Source of the DNA: Asanoa iriomotensis
Lineage (GTDB): Bacteria > Actinomycetota > Actinomycetes > Mycobacteriales > Micromonosporaceae
Length of the DNA: 58,193 nt
Direction: 5' to 3'
Assembly: GCF_016862515.1 (NCBI RefSeq)
Contig: NZ_BONC01000050.1
Location: 1-58,193 of the forward strand
Under the pieces are notes generated by a model that ran no database searches, had not been told where the DNA came from, and saw only the letters and a list, made by a program, of their open reading frames with translations. The translations under genes were made by a program, and so were the position numbers. Below are positions 24,832-33,868 of the stretch, in pieces (position 1 is the stretch's first letter; the number at the start of each line of letters is the position of its first letter).

Positions 24832-26217
24832 TTGTCCGACCTGTCCCAGATCGTCAAGGCATACGACATCCGCGGAGTCGTCCCCGACCAGTGGGACGAG
24901 CGGACCGCGGAGGCACTCGGCGCTGGCTTCGCGCAGTTCCTCAGGTCGAGCCACCCGGGCACCACACGCATCGTCACCGCCCACGACATGCGGGCGTCCT
25001 CGCCTGGGCTTTCTGCCGCGTTCGCCCGCGGCGTGCTCAGCGAGGGCCTCGGCGTGGTCGAGGCGGGCCTGGGCTCGACCGACATGCTCTACTTCGCGGC
25101 CGGCTCGCTCGGCCTGCCGGGCGCGATGTTCACGGCCAGTCACAACCCGGCGCAATACAACGGCATCAAGCTCTGCCTGGCCGGCGCCAAGCCGGTCGGC
25201 CAGGAGTCCGGTCTCGCCGAGATCAAGACCAACGCACAGCGCATCCTCGACGGCACGGCCCCGTGGCCGGCCCCGGCACCCGACGCGCGCCCGGAGCAGC
25301 AGGACGTGCTCACCGAATACGCCCGCCACCTGCGCACGCTGGTCGACCTCGGCAAGATCCGCCCGCTGAAGCTGGTCGTCGACGCCGGCAACGGGATGGG
25401 CGGCTACACGGTCCCGGCGGTGCTCGGCGACCAGGCGCTCGAGGCGCTGCCGCTGACGATCGTCCCGCTCTACTTCGAGCTCGACGGCTCGTTCCCCAAC
25501 CACGAGGCCAACCCGCTGGAGCCGAAGAACCTGGTCGACCTGCAGCACGCGGTCGTGCAGCACGGCGCCGACCTCGGCCTCGCCTTCGATGGCGACGCCG
25601 ACCGCTGCTTCGTCATCGACGAGCGGGGCGAGCCGGTCAGCCCCAGCGCGATCACCGCGCTGGTCGCCGCCCGCGAGCTGGCGAAACACCCGGGCGACAC
25701 GATCATCTACAACCTGATCACGTCCAACGCCGTCCCCGAGATCGTCGCGGAGCACGGTGGCACGCCGGTGCGCAGCCGGGTCGGCCACTCGTTCATCAAG
25801 TCCGAGATGGCCCGCACCAACGCGGTGTTCGGCGGCGAGCACTCGGCGCACTACTACTTCCGCGACTTCTGGTTCGCCGACACCGGCATGCTCGCCGCCA
25901 TGCACGTGCTCGCCGCCCTCGGCGGCCAGCCTGAGCCTTTGTCGGTGCTCGGCAGCGACTTCGAGCGCTACGTGGCCTCCGGCGAGATCAACTCGACCGT
26001 GCCGGACCAGCGCGCCAAGCAGCAGGAGGTCCGCGCCGCCTACCCCGACGCCGTGGTCGACGAGCTCGACGGCCTGACGCTGACCTTCCCCGACGGCGCC
26101 TGGCTCAACCTGCGCGCTTCCAACACCGAGCCCCTGCTCCGGCTCAACGTCGAAGCGCCGACCGCGACGCGCATGGCCGCACTGCGCGACGAAGTGCTCG
26201 GTCTCGTCCGCCGTTAA
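24832..26217 (+). CDS. manB: Phosphomannomutase/phosphoglucomutase
   Basis: A 461-residue alpha-D-phosphohexomutase interconverting mannose-6-P and mannose-1-P (and possibly the glucose pair), feeding GDP-mannose and cell-envelope glycan synthesis. The catalytic phosphoserine is S103 in TASHNP, the Mg site is DGDADR (253-258), and the phosphate-binding C-terminal motif is SNTEPLLRL. The start codon is TTG: GAGGAG lies 8 nt upstream and no in-frame ATG or GTG is nearby. It leads the manB-Trm112-SIS cluster and has two DnaA boxes upstream. Confidence 0.93.
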   Translation: MSDLSQIVKAYDIRGVVPDQWDERTAEALGAGFAQFLRSSHPGTTRIVTAHDMRASSPGLSAAFARGVLSEGLGVVEAGLGSTDMLYFAAGSLGLPGAMFTASHNPAQYNGIKLCLAGAKPVGQESGLAEIKTNAQRILDGTAPWPAPAPDARPEQQDVLTEYARHLRTLVDLGKIRPLKLVVDAGNGMGGYTVPAVLGDQALEALPLTIVPLYFELDGSFPNHEANPLEPKNLVDLQHAVVQHGADLGLAFDGDADRCFVIDERGEPVSPSAITALVAARELAKHPGDTIIYNLITSNAVPEIVAEHGGTPVRSRVGHSFIKSEMARTNAVFGGEHSAHYYFRDFWFADTGMLAAMHVLAALGGQPEPLSVLGSDFERYVASGEINSTVPDQRAKQQEVRAAYPDAVVDELDGLTLTFPDGAWLNLRASNTEPLLRLNVEAPTATRMAALRDEVLGLVRR

Positions 26218-26264
26218 GATCGTCGCCGGACGGCCCGCCGCCCGCCTCTGGAAGGAGCCGCACG

Positions 26265-26441
26265 ATGGCCCTGGATCAGCAATTGCTGGACATTCTCGCC
26301 TGTCCGGACACACACCACGCGCCGCTCACCTACGACGCGGAGGCGCAGACGCTCACCTGCACCGAGTGCCACCGGGTGTTCGAGGTCCGCGACGACATCC
26401 CGATCCTGCTCCTCGACGAGGCCCGGCAGGAGCAGAGCTGA
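26265..26441 (+). CDS. Trm112-family small zinc-binding protein
   Basis: This 58-residue protein starts MALDQQLLDILACP and contains the later pair CTEC, followed by VRDDIPILL, the standard Trm112 (YcaR-like) pattern. In other organisms these proteins activate methyltransferases or act as small scaffold proteins; the bacterial role is not settled. AAGGAG lies 7 nt upstream of the ATG, and the stop overlaps the next start (TGATG). Its placement between manB and the SIS isomerase is conserved in actinobacteria. Confidence 0.88.
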   Translation: MALDQQLLDILACPDTHHAPLTYDAEAQTLTCTECHRVFEVRDDIPILLLDEARQEQS

Positions 26442-27649
26442 TGGACAGCCCAGTAGGGGGTGCCGCGGGCCTGCGTGGTCAGCGGGTGGCCGACGAGGCC
26501 CTCCTCGACAACCAGGCGGCCATGGCCGAGAACGACCCCGGCGGCATGCTGCGCATGGCAGCCTCCGCGGGGGCCCAGGTCCGCGAGTCCGCGGCCCTGG
26601 CGGCCGAGGTCAACCTCTCGGCGCTCGAAGACGACGGGCTGCCGCGCGCCGTCGTGATCGCCGGCGCCGGCACCGCGGCCCGCACGGGCGAGATCCTCGC
26701 CATGGCCGCCGGCCCCCGGTCCCGCGCGCCCGTCATCGCCCATCGCAGCGCCGGCGTGCCCGGCTGGGTCGGTGCCGCCGACGTGGTGATCGCGATCAGC
26801 GCGTCCGGCCACAGCCCCGAGGCGCTGGCCGCCGCCGACGCCGCCGCCCGGCGCGGCGCGCGCCTGGTCGGCATCGGTGCGCCCGACTCCGAGCTCCAGT
26901 CGGTGGTCGAGCGGTCGCGTTCCCCGTTCATCCCGGTGCCGCGCCGCGCCCCCGCGCGGGCCAGCCTCTGGGCGCTGACGGTGCCGGTGCTGCTCGCCGC
27001 GCGCACCCTCGGCCTGGTCAAGGTCAACGAGGCCGACTTCGCGGAGACCGCGACCCGGCTCGACGCCGACGCCGAGCGGTGCCGGCCCAGCGCCGAGTCG
27101 TTCGTCAATCCGGCGAAGTCGCTGGCCCTCGGCCTGGCCGGCTCGGTGCCGATCGTCTGGGGCTCGTCGCCCCTGGCGACCGTCGCCGCCCGGCGGTTCG
27201 CCGACACGCTGTCGGCCAACGCCCGCTACCCGGTCGTGGCCGGGGCGCTCGGCGAGGCCGGACGCGGCCGGGTCGGCCTCCTCGACGGCGTCTTCGGCGG
27301 CCTGGTCGAGTCCGACCGCGACATCTTCGCCGACCCGTTCGACGACGAGGGCCAGTTGGCCAGCCGGCTGCGCGTCGTGCTGATGCGCGACGGCGGGCTC
27401 AACGCCGACGACGACACCGACGAGCCCCACGCGGTCGAGGAACGCCGTGCCGACGCGATCCAGACGTTGGCCGAGCGGCGCGGCGTGCGCTGCGACGTGA
27501 TCACCGCCGAGGGCGGTTCGGCGCTGGAGCGGTTGGCGTCCCTGGTCGCCGTGCCCGACTTCGCTTCGGTTTATCTCGCACTCGCACACGGTCTCGACCC
27601 CATGGCGGTTCCCGCCGTCTCGGAGATGAAGGAGCTCTCCAACCCATGA
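26441..27649 (+). CDS. SIS-domain protein, phosphoglucose/phosphomannose isomerase-like
   Basis: A 402-residue protein with two SIS-type sugar-phosphate-binding halves. The first has AVVIAGAGTAARTGEI and VVIAISASGHSPEAL (about 70-125); the second has PIVWGSSPLATVAARRF near 225, matching the bifunctional PGI/PMI C-terminal domain family. Such proteins interconvert fructose-6-P with glucose-6-P or mannose-6-P, although many actinobacterial copies are unproven. Its position directly after manB-Trm112 and before manA supports hexose-6-phosphate metabolism. It starts by TGATG overlap with the Trm112 gene and ends in ATGA with a five-codon frame. Confidence 0.82.
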   Translation: MDSPVGGAAGLRGQRVADEALLDNQAAMAENDPGGMLRMAASAGAQVRESAALAAEVNLSALEDDGLPRAVVIAGAGTAARTGEILAMAAGPRSRAPVIAHRSAGVPGWVGAADVVIAISASGHSPEALAAADAAARRGARLVGIGAPDSELQSVVERSRSPFIPVPRRAPARASLWALTVPVLLAARTLGLVKVNEADFAETATRLDADAERCRPSAESFVNPAKSLALGLAGSVPIVWGSSPLATVAARRFADTLSANARYPVVAGALGEAGRGRVGLLDGVFGGLVESDRDIFADPFDDEGQLASRLRVVLMRDGGLNADDDTDEPHAVEERRADAIQTLAERRGVRCDVITAEGGSALERLASLVAVPDFASVYLALAHGLDPMAVPAVSEMKELSNP

Positions 27650-27663
27650 GCGACGTGACATGA
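27646..27663 (+). other. Five-codon open frame bridging two genes (MSDVT)
   Basis: ATG at 27646 overlaps the SIS-gene stop (ATGA). After five codons the frame ends with a TGA that overlaps the ATG of the transporter gene at 27660 (ATGA again). It may let terminating ribosomes step to the next start, or may be coincidence. Confidence 0.35.
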
Positions 27664-28631
27664 GTGCCGGCGGCGGCACTCGGGCGATCATCGCGGCGCT
27701 CGCGGCCAACCTCGGCATCGCGGTCACCAAGTTCCTGGCTTTCGTCCTGACCGGTTCGTCGTCGATGCTCGCCGAGGCAATCCACTCGGTCGCCGACTCG
27801 GGCAACCAGGTGCTCCTGCTGCTCGGCGGCCGGCGCTCGACCCGGAAGGCGACACCCGACCACCCCTTCGGATACGGGCGTGAGCGCTACATCTACGCGT
27901 TCATCGTCTCGATCATCCTGTTCAGCGTCGGTGGCCTCTTCGCGCTCTACGAGGCCTGGCACAAGTTCCAGGACCCGCACGGCATCACCGAGTGGCAGTG
28001 GGTCCCGATCACGGTGCTGGTCATCGCGATCGGGCTCGAGTCCTACTCGTTGCGCACCGCGGTCCGCGAGTCCAACACGGTCCGGGGCAAGGCTTCCTGG
28101 GTCAGCTTCGTCCGCCGGGCGAAGGCACCGGAGCTGCCGGTCGTGCTGCTCGAAGACACCGGCGCCCTGCTGGGTCTCGTCTTCGCGCTGTTCGGTGTCT
28201 CGATGACGCTGGCCACCGGCGACGGCGAGTGGGACGCGCTGGGCACCGCCATGATCGGCCTGCTGCTGGTCGCGATCGCCGTGATCCTGGCGATCGAGAC
28301 CAAGAGCCTCCTGCTGGGCGAGGGCGCCAGCCCGGAAAACGTCCGCTCGATCGAGAGGGCGCTGGTCGGCAACGGCATCGACCGCGTCATCCACATGAAG
28401 ACGCTGCACCTCGGCCCCGAGGAGCTGCTGGTCGCCGCGAAGATCGGGGTGACGGCCAACGCGTCCGCCGAAGAGGTCGCCCGCGCGATCAACGCGGCGG
28501 AGGCCCGGGTCCGCGACGCGGTGCCCATCGCCCGGGTCATCTACCTCGAGCCGGACATCTTCAGCAACCGTGCGGCCGCCGCGGGCGACGGCGCCGCCGC
28601 GGAAACCGCCGAAGGCGTCACCACCCGTTGA
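27660..28631 (+). CDS. Cation diffusion facilitator (CDF) transporter
   Basis: A 323-residue membrane protein with about six transmembrane helices and the CDF signature around SMLAEAIHSVADSGNQ (TM2, residues about 35-50), where His and Asp form the metal site. The HPFGYGRERYIYAF segment follows. A C-terminal cytosolic domain (about 230-310) includes MKTLHLGPEELLV. It exports Zn2+, Mn2+, Co2+ or Fe2+ in exchange for protons; the metal cannot be told. It lies 10 bp after the SIS gene and so is probably in the manB operon. The link with mannose metabolism is unclear, though isomerases such as ManA need zinc. Confidence 0.88.
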   Translation: MSAGGGTRAIIAALAANLGIAVTKFLAFVLTGSSSMLAEAIHSVADSGNQVLLLLGGRRSTRKATPDHPFGYGRERYIYAFIVSIILFSVGGLFALYEAWHKFQDPHGITEWQWVPITVLVIAIGLESYSLRTAVRESNTVRGKASWVSFVRRAKAPELPVVLLEDTGALLGLVFALFGVSMTLATGDGEWDALGTAMIGLLLVAIAVILAIETKSLLLGEGASPENVRSIERALVGNGIDRVIHMKTLHLGPEELLVAAKIGVTANASAEEVARAINAAEARVRDAVPIARVIYLEPDIFSNRAAAAGDGAAAETAEGVTTR

Positions 28632-28792
28632 CCCTGTCGCCGCGCCCGCGCCGCCGGCCCCACATGGAGCCGGCGCGACACAGTGCCGGGCGCCGATTGC
28701 CACCGGCCCAGGGCGGTGTCGGGTGAGTCACCGGGATCCGGCGCAGGGGCAGCCCCGCACGCCGCCATCGGCGATGATCGGCCGGATCGCAC

Positions 28793-28803
28793 GTGTCAGA
28801 CAC
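28793..28803. promoter_or_regulatory. Small palindrome upstream of manA
   Basis: GTGTC-A-GACAC, 27 bp before the manA GTG, lies in a 198-bp gap that otherwise shows no gene. It could be an operator or chance. Confidence 0.25.
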
Positions 28804-28829
28804 CCACGCCTACCCCGGGACCGGCCACA

Positions 28830-29957
28830 GTGGAACTCCTGACCAACCCCATCCGCGACTACGCCTGGGGATCCCGCACGGTGCTGGCCACGATGCAGGG
28901 CCGGCCGTCGCCCAGCGCCGGTCCTGAGGCCGAGCTGTGGGTCGGCGCGCACCACGCGGCGCCCTCGACGCTCGACGGCGAGGACGGTCCGGTCAGCCTC
29001 GCCGAGACGATCGGGGCCGCGCCCACTGGCTGGCTCGGCGCCGACACGGTCGCGAGGTTCGGCCCCCGCCTGCCGTTCCTGCTCAAGCTGCTCGCCGCCG
29101 AGGCGCCGCTGTCCCTCCAGGCCCACCCCGACCTCGAACGTGCCCGCGAGCGGTTCACCGCCGGCGACCCCAACTACGTCGACGCCAACCACAAGCCCGA
29201 GCTCCTGGTCGCGATCGAGCCCTTCGACGCGCTCTGCGGCTTCCGTGACCCGCGCCGCTCCGCCGACGTGCTCGAAGCGCTCGCCGGCGACGCGCTGGCG
29301 CCCGTGGTCCAGCACCTCCGGCGCGGCGAGCTGGCCGACGCCGTCGAGCTCCTGCTCACCTGGCCCGGCAAGCGCGCCGACCTGGTCACGCTGGTCACCC
29401 AGGGCAACGGCGACGAGGAGTTCGCCGATGATCTGGCGCTCGTGCGCCGGCTCGCGGCCCACTACCCGAGCGACACCGGCGTCCTGGTCGCCCTCCTGCT
29501 CAACTCCGTGCGCCTCGCGCCCGGCGACGCCGTCTGGATGCCGGCCGGCAACCTGCACTCGTACCTCGGTGGCACCGGGATCGAGGTCATGGCGGCCAGC
29601 GACAACGTCCTCCGCGGCGGCCTGACCCCGAAACGGGTCGACGTCGGCGAGCTGCTCCAGGTGCTCCGCTTCGAGGTGCTCGAGGAACCGGTGGTCAAGC
29701 CGATCGAGGCCGCACCCGGCGTGACGACCTGGCCCGTGCCGGTCGACGATTTCGCGCTGCATCGCGTCACCAGCCCGGCCGAGCTGACCCTCGACGGTCC
29801 CGTTCTCGCCCTCTGCACGGCGGGCGAGGTCGCCATCGGCGACGCCACGGGCGTGGTCTCGCTCACTCCGGGACGCGCGGCGGTGGGGCCGGCGGGGGCC
29901 GGCCCGCTCATGATCGCCGGTGCGGGTGAGGTCTTTGTCGCCTCGCTGGGTCACTGA
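28830..29957 (+). CDS. manA: Mannose-6-phosphate isomerase, class I
   Basis: A 375-residue cupin-fold metalloenzyme interconverting fructose-6-P and mannose-6-P, supplying substrate to ManB. Zn ligands are visible as the Q and H of SLQAHPD (about 91-97), the E of NHKPELL and a later H in [10 protein letters not shown] chose the GTG at 28830 because homologues start at [12 protein letters not shown] and GGGA lies about 9 nt upstream; a longer in-frame extension from 28683 has no family character. It stands apart from the CDF gene by 198 bp and may have its own promoter. Confidence 0.92.
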   Translation: MELLTNPIRDYAWGSRTVLATMQGRPSPSAGPEAELWVGAHHAAPSTLDGEDGPVSLAETIGAAPTGWLGADTVARFGPRLPFLLKLLAAEAPLSLQAHPDLERARERFTAGDPNYVDANHKPELLVAIEPFDALCGFRDPRRSADVLEALAGDALAPVVQHLRRGELADAVELLLTWPGKRADLVTLVTQGNGDEEFADDLALVRRLAAHYPSDTGVLVALLLNSVRLAPGDAVWMPAGNLHSYLGGTGIEVMAASDNVLRGGLTPKRVDVGELLQVLRFEVLEEPVVKPIEAAPGVTTWPVPVDDFALHRVTSPAELTLDGPVLALCTAGEVAIGDATGVVSLTPGRAAVGPAGAGPLMIAGAGEVFVASLGH

Positions 29958-30067
29958 CACCGCACACCGGTCCCAACCAGCAAAGCCGCCACAGCGGAAA
30001 CAGAGCCGCCGGAGAGGCGGCGGACCCCACGCGCCCAGAGAACAGATCAGGAAATATCCGCATTCTC

Positions 30068-30102
30068 TTGACAGGGGTGATCGCGTGGTGTGACTCTATA
30101 AC
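30068..30102 (+). promoter_or_regulatory. Predicted promoter of the ahcY leader
   Basis: A perfect -35 TTGACA (30068-30073) is followed at 18 bp by GACTCT and at 23 bp by TATAAC. Either -10 would start transcription just at or slightly inside the 5' edge of the structured element beginning at 30106. Confidence 0.45.
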
Positions 30103-30105
30103 CAC

Positions 30106-30288
30106 GCAGCGTTATCGCGACGAAGGTCCGAGTCACGCGCGGGGGAACCAAACCGGGGGGATGCACGGGGCGGTGAGGAGTCGAGCGGTTTACCCGCCGA
30201 CTACCCGCCGCCCCGTGCGCTATGCGCGAACGGGGGTCTCCGGTTCGGCCAAACCGCACTGCGCTAAGGCCCGCCGGGGTAGCGCTGC
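30106..30288 (+). ncRNA. Structured 5' leader, candidate c-di-AMP (ydaO/yuaA-type) riboswitch
   Basis: The 5' GCAGCG (30106-30111) can pair with the 3' CGCTGC (30283-30288), closing a 183-nt element. Inside are GGGGGAACCAAACC (30141-30154), a perfect 11-bp stem GCACGGGGCGG / CCGCCCCGTGC (30163-30173 with 30208-30218) capped by an inner hairpin (AGTCG/CGACT, GCGG/CCGC), and near the 3' end CCAAACCGCACTGCGCTAAGG...GGTAGCGC. The order P1, GGGGGAACC box, GCUAA...GUAGCG box recalls ydaO-class riboswitches, but the GGGGUGAAUC box is only loosely matched (GGGGCGGTGAGGAGTC). SAH riboswitch features are absent. Confidence 0.38.
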
Positions 30289-30397
30289 TTCACGTGACCC
30301 CCGCCGCTGCCGAGGCGAGTCGCCTTCGGGCCACCGCGTAAGCTCGAAGGTCGCGATCAGCCGCATGAGCCCGAGACGCGACCGACTAGGAGCTTTC

Positions 30398-31891
<1,494 letters not shown>

Positions 31892-31902
31892 TCAAAATCA
31901 AG

Positions 31903-31944
31903 GACGATGGCCCTCCGCCGGTACGCCGGCGGAGGGCCATCGTC
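31903..31944 (+). terminator. Perfect 19-bp hairpin with TACG loop after ahcY
   Basis: GACGATGGCCCTCCGCCGG pairs without mismatch with the downstream arm around the tetraloop TACG. It starts 12 bp after the ahcY stop and ends 18 bp before the pnuC ATG. It is most likely the ahcY terminator, and would also shield or regulate pnuC if read through. Confidence 0.7.
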
Positions 31945-31961
31945 TATCCGGGGAACCGCAC

Positions 31962-32576
31962 ATGCTCACGGACGCCGCCTTCACACTCGGCGGAACGCCC
32001 ACCACGTGGGCCGAACTTCTCGGGTTCCTCACCGGCGTGCTGAACGTCTGGCTGGTCGCCCGCCAGCGGATCAGCAACTGGCCGGTCGGCATCGTCAACG
32101 TCGCCCTGCTCATGCTGGTCTTCTGGACCTCGGGACTGTACGCCGACGCCGGCCTGCAGATCCTTTACGTCCTGCTCGGCCTCTACGGCTGGTGGTCGTG
32201 GCTCTACGGCGGCCAGCACCGCACCCGGCTCGTGGTCACCGGCACCAGCGGCGCCGAGTGGGCGGCGCTCGCGATCTCCGGCCTCGCCCTCACCGCCGCC
32301 CTCTGGCTCTTCCTTGACCGCGCCACGGACTCCACGGTCCCGTTCCCCGACGCCGTGACCACCGCGTTGAGCCTGCTCGCCACCTACGGGCAGACTCGCA
32401 AGCGCTGGGAGAGTTGGTGGATCTGGATCGCCGCGGACCTGATCTACATCCCGCTGTACGCGTACAAAGGCCTCTATCTGACCGCCGCGCTCTATCTGAT
32501 CTTCCTGACCCTCTGCGTCTTCGGCCTGCGACAGTGGCGCGCGGCCCGGACCAGCCCGGCCCTGGTCGCGGCGTGA
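31962..32576 (+). CDS. pnuC: Nicotinamide riboside transporter PnuC
   Basis: A 204-residue membrane protein with about seven hydrophobic helices and PnuC-type motifs NWPVGIVNV (about 39-47), YGWWSWLYGG (about 74-83) and WIWIAADLIYIPLYAYKGL near residue 150. PnuC moves nicotinamide riboside by facilitated diffusion, trapped by phosphorylation. The next gene, overlapping by GTGA, encodes the NadR-type kinase/adenylyltransferase that does this, so the two form a complete salvage module. Confidence 0.92.
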   Translation: MLTDAAFTLGGTPTTWAELLGFLTGVLNVWLVARQRISNWPVGIVNVALLMLVFWTSGLYADAGLQILYVLLGLYGWWSWLYGGQHRTRLVVTGTSGAEWAALAISGLALTAALWLFLDRATDSTVPFPDAVTTALSLLATYGQTRKRWESWWIWIAADLIYIPLYAYKGLYLTAALYLIFLTLCVFGLRQWRAARTSPALVAA

Positions 32577-33601
32577 CCTTCCGGCACGGGCTCGTCGTCG
32601 GCAAGTTCTACCCGCCGCATGCCGGTCACCACGCGCTGATCGAACACGCGGCCGCGCGATGCGCCGCGGTCACCGTGGTGGTCGCGCCGTCGAGCCGGGA
32701 GTCGATCCCGCTCGACCTGCGGGTCGCCTGGCTCCGGGAGGCCCACGCGGCCACCCCGCACGTCCGGTTCGTCGGTCGCTACGACGACCACCCGATCGAC
32801 TACGCCGACCCCGAGGTGTGGGACGCGCACTGCACGCTGTTCCGCGAGGCCGCCGGCGACGTGGACATCGACGCCGTCGTCTCCTCGGAGGAGTACGGCG
32901 CCGAGTTGGCTCGCAGGTTCGGCGCCGCGAACGTGCCGTTCGATCTGGACCGTGCGGCGTTCCCCGTCTCCGGCACCGCCGTCCGCGCGGATCCCGCCGG
33001 CCACTGGTGGGCGCTGGCCCCGCAGGTCCGCGCCTGGTTCGTCCGCCGCGTCGTCGTGGTCGGCGCCGAATCCACCGGCACCACCACCGTCGCCCGTGAC
33101 CTGGCCGCACATTTCGGCACCACCTGGGTTCCCGAGTACGGCCGTGAGCTCACCGAGCGCAAGCTGGCCGCCCTCGGACCGGGCGCGACCATCTTCTCCG
33201 TCACCTGGGAAAGGGCGGACTTCGTCGAGGTCGCCCACCGCCAGGAGGCCGCCGCCGACCACGCCGCGAGATCAAGCGGCCCGTTGCTGTTCTGCGACAC
33301 CGATGCGCGCGCCACCGCGATCTGGGAAGAGCGATACCTCGGCCAGTCCTCCGACGAGGTGCGGGCCGCCGCGCGCTGGCCCGATCTCTACCTGCTGACG
33401 GATCACGTCGGAGTCCCGTTCGAGCAGGACGGCCTGCGCGACGGCGAGCACGTGCGGGAGTGGATGACCGGTCGGTTTCGCGACACTCTGGCCGGCGCCC
33501 CGGTGCCGGTGGTCGAGCTGACGGGATCGCGCGCGGACCGACTCGCCACCGCGGTCGCGGCCTGCGACAAGCTCCTCGCCGCCGGGTGGACCCTCGCCTA
33601 G
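32573..33601 (+). CDS. nadR: NadR-like bifunctional NMN adenylyltransferase / ribosylnicotinamide kinase
   Basis: A 342-residue two-domain protein. The N-terminal nucleotidyltransferase has GKFYPPHAGHH (10-20, the GxxxxPxHxGH class) and VSGTAVR near 132-138, making NAD from NMN. The C-terminal kinase domain begins at about 158 with VVVVGAESTGTTTVARDL, a P-loop in which the usual lysine (GxESTGKTT) is threonine (T170), and CDTDARAT as the Walker B-like segment. It lacks the DNA-binding domain of enterobacterial NadR. The GTG start overlaps the pnuC stop. Its stop shares CTAG with the convergent small gene. Kinase activity without the lysine is uncertain. Confidence 0.88.
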   Translation: MTFRHGLVVGKFYPPHAGHHALIEHAAARCAAVTVVVAPSSRESIPLDLRVAWLREAHAATPHVRFVGRYDDHPIDYADPEVWDAHCTLFREAAGDVDIDAVVSSEEYGAELARRFGAANVPFDLDRAAFPVSGTAVRADPAGHWWALAPQVRAWFVRRVVVVGAESTGTTTVARDLAAHFGTTWVPEYGRELTERKLAALGPGATIFSVTWERADFVEVAHRQEAAADHAARSSGPLLFCDTDARATAIWEERYLGQSSDEVRAAARWPDLYLLTDHVGVPFEQDGLRDGEHVREWMTGRFRDTLAGAPVPVVELTGSRADRLATAVAACDKLLAAGWTLA

Positions 33602-33756
33602 TCCGCCCGGGTTTGTGAGCGTTTCGGGCGCACCCAGGTCCACACGCAATAGATCAGCCAACCCACCGCGAGCGCCGTGGCGAGCGGGCGCAGGCGCAGG
33701 GCGTTGAGCGCGATCACCAGCGCCAGCACGGTCAGCCACGGAACGAAGGCCTTCAC
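33598..33756 (-). CDS. Small two-helix membrane protein (52 aa)
   Basis: A GTG-started frame encodes 52 residues beginning MKAFVPWLTVLALVIAL, with a second hydrophobic segment (ALAVGWLIYCVWTWV) and a basic tail (RPKRSQTRAD). Third-position GC is high in this frame and the protein is compositionally typical of tiny actinobacterial membrane proteins. It faces nadR and ends in the shared CTAG. It has no obvious ribosome site; GATAGGTAAC lies just upstream and may be a -10 for a nearly leaderless message. Function unknown. Confidence 0.6.
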   Translation of the reverse strand: MKAFVPWLTVLALVIALNALRLRPLATALAVGWLIYCVWTWVRPKRSQTRAD

Positions 33757-33829
33757 CCGCAGGACGTTACCTATCCAACGTGAACTTGACTTCCCGGTGC
33801 GCCGGAGAGAAGGTATGGCTGCCCTTACT

Positions 33830-33850
33830 TAGGTGCACCTATCACCTAGT
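33830..33850. promoter_or_regulatory. Iron-box-like palindrome upstream of efeU
   Basis: TAGGTGCACCTA (33830-33841) is a perfect 12-bp palindrome, and CACCTAG follows, so TAGGTG recurs in inverted form (TAGGTG-n7-CACCTA). The half-site TTAGGT is the core of DtxR/IdeR iron boxes. It lies about 20-40 bp before the efeU start, as expected for iron repression. Confidence 0.6.
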
Positions 33851-33868
33851 GTGACCGGAGCCCAACCC

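Larger units (their letters stand above)
29958..30397 (+). other. Long leader/intergenic region upstream of ahcY
   Basis: No credible protein gene is seen in these 440 bp. The left third (to about 30060) shows GCCGCC-rich inverted repeats after manA, probably termination. The rest holds a promoter-like TTGACA at 30068 and a highly structured leader (30106-30288). Confidence 0.6.

Noticed and set aside
30106-30397. S-adenosylhomocysteine riboswitch upstream of ahcY
   Set aside because: GGGGTAGCGCTGC is faintly like its 5' box, but the pairing CUCGG segment and pseudoknot arm are missing.
30068-30397. Small protein gene in the ahcY leader
   Set aside because: The open frame is Arg/Ser-rich, has no ribosome site, and joins the ahcY frame only by lacking a stop.
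31903-31944. NAD-sensing pnuC-type riboswitch
   Set aside because: The element is a simple perfect hairpin without conserved loops and fits a terminator of ahcY better.
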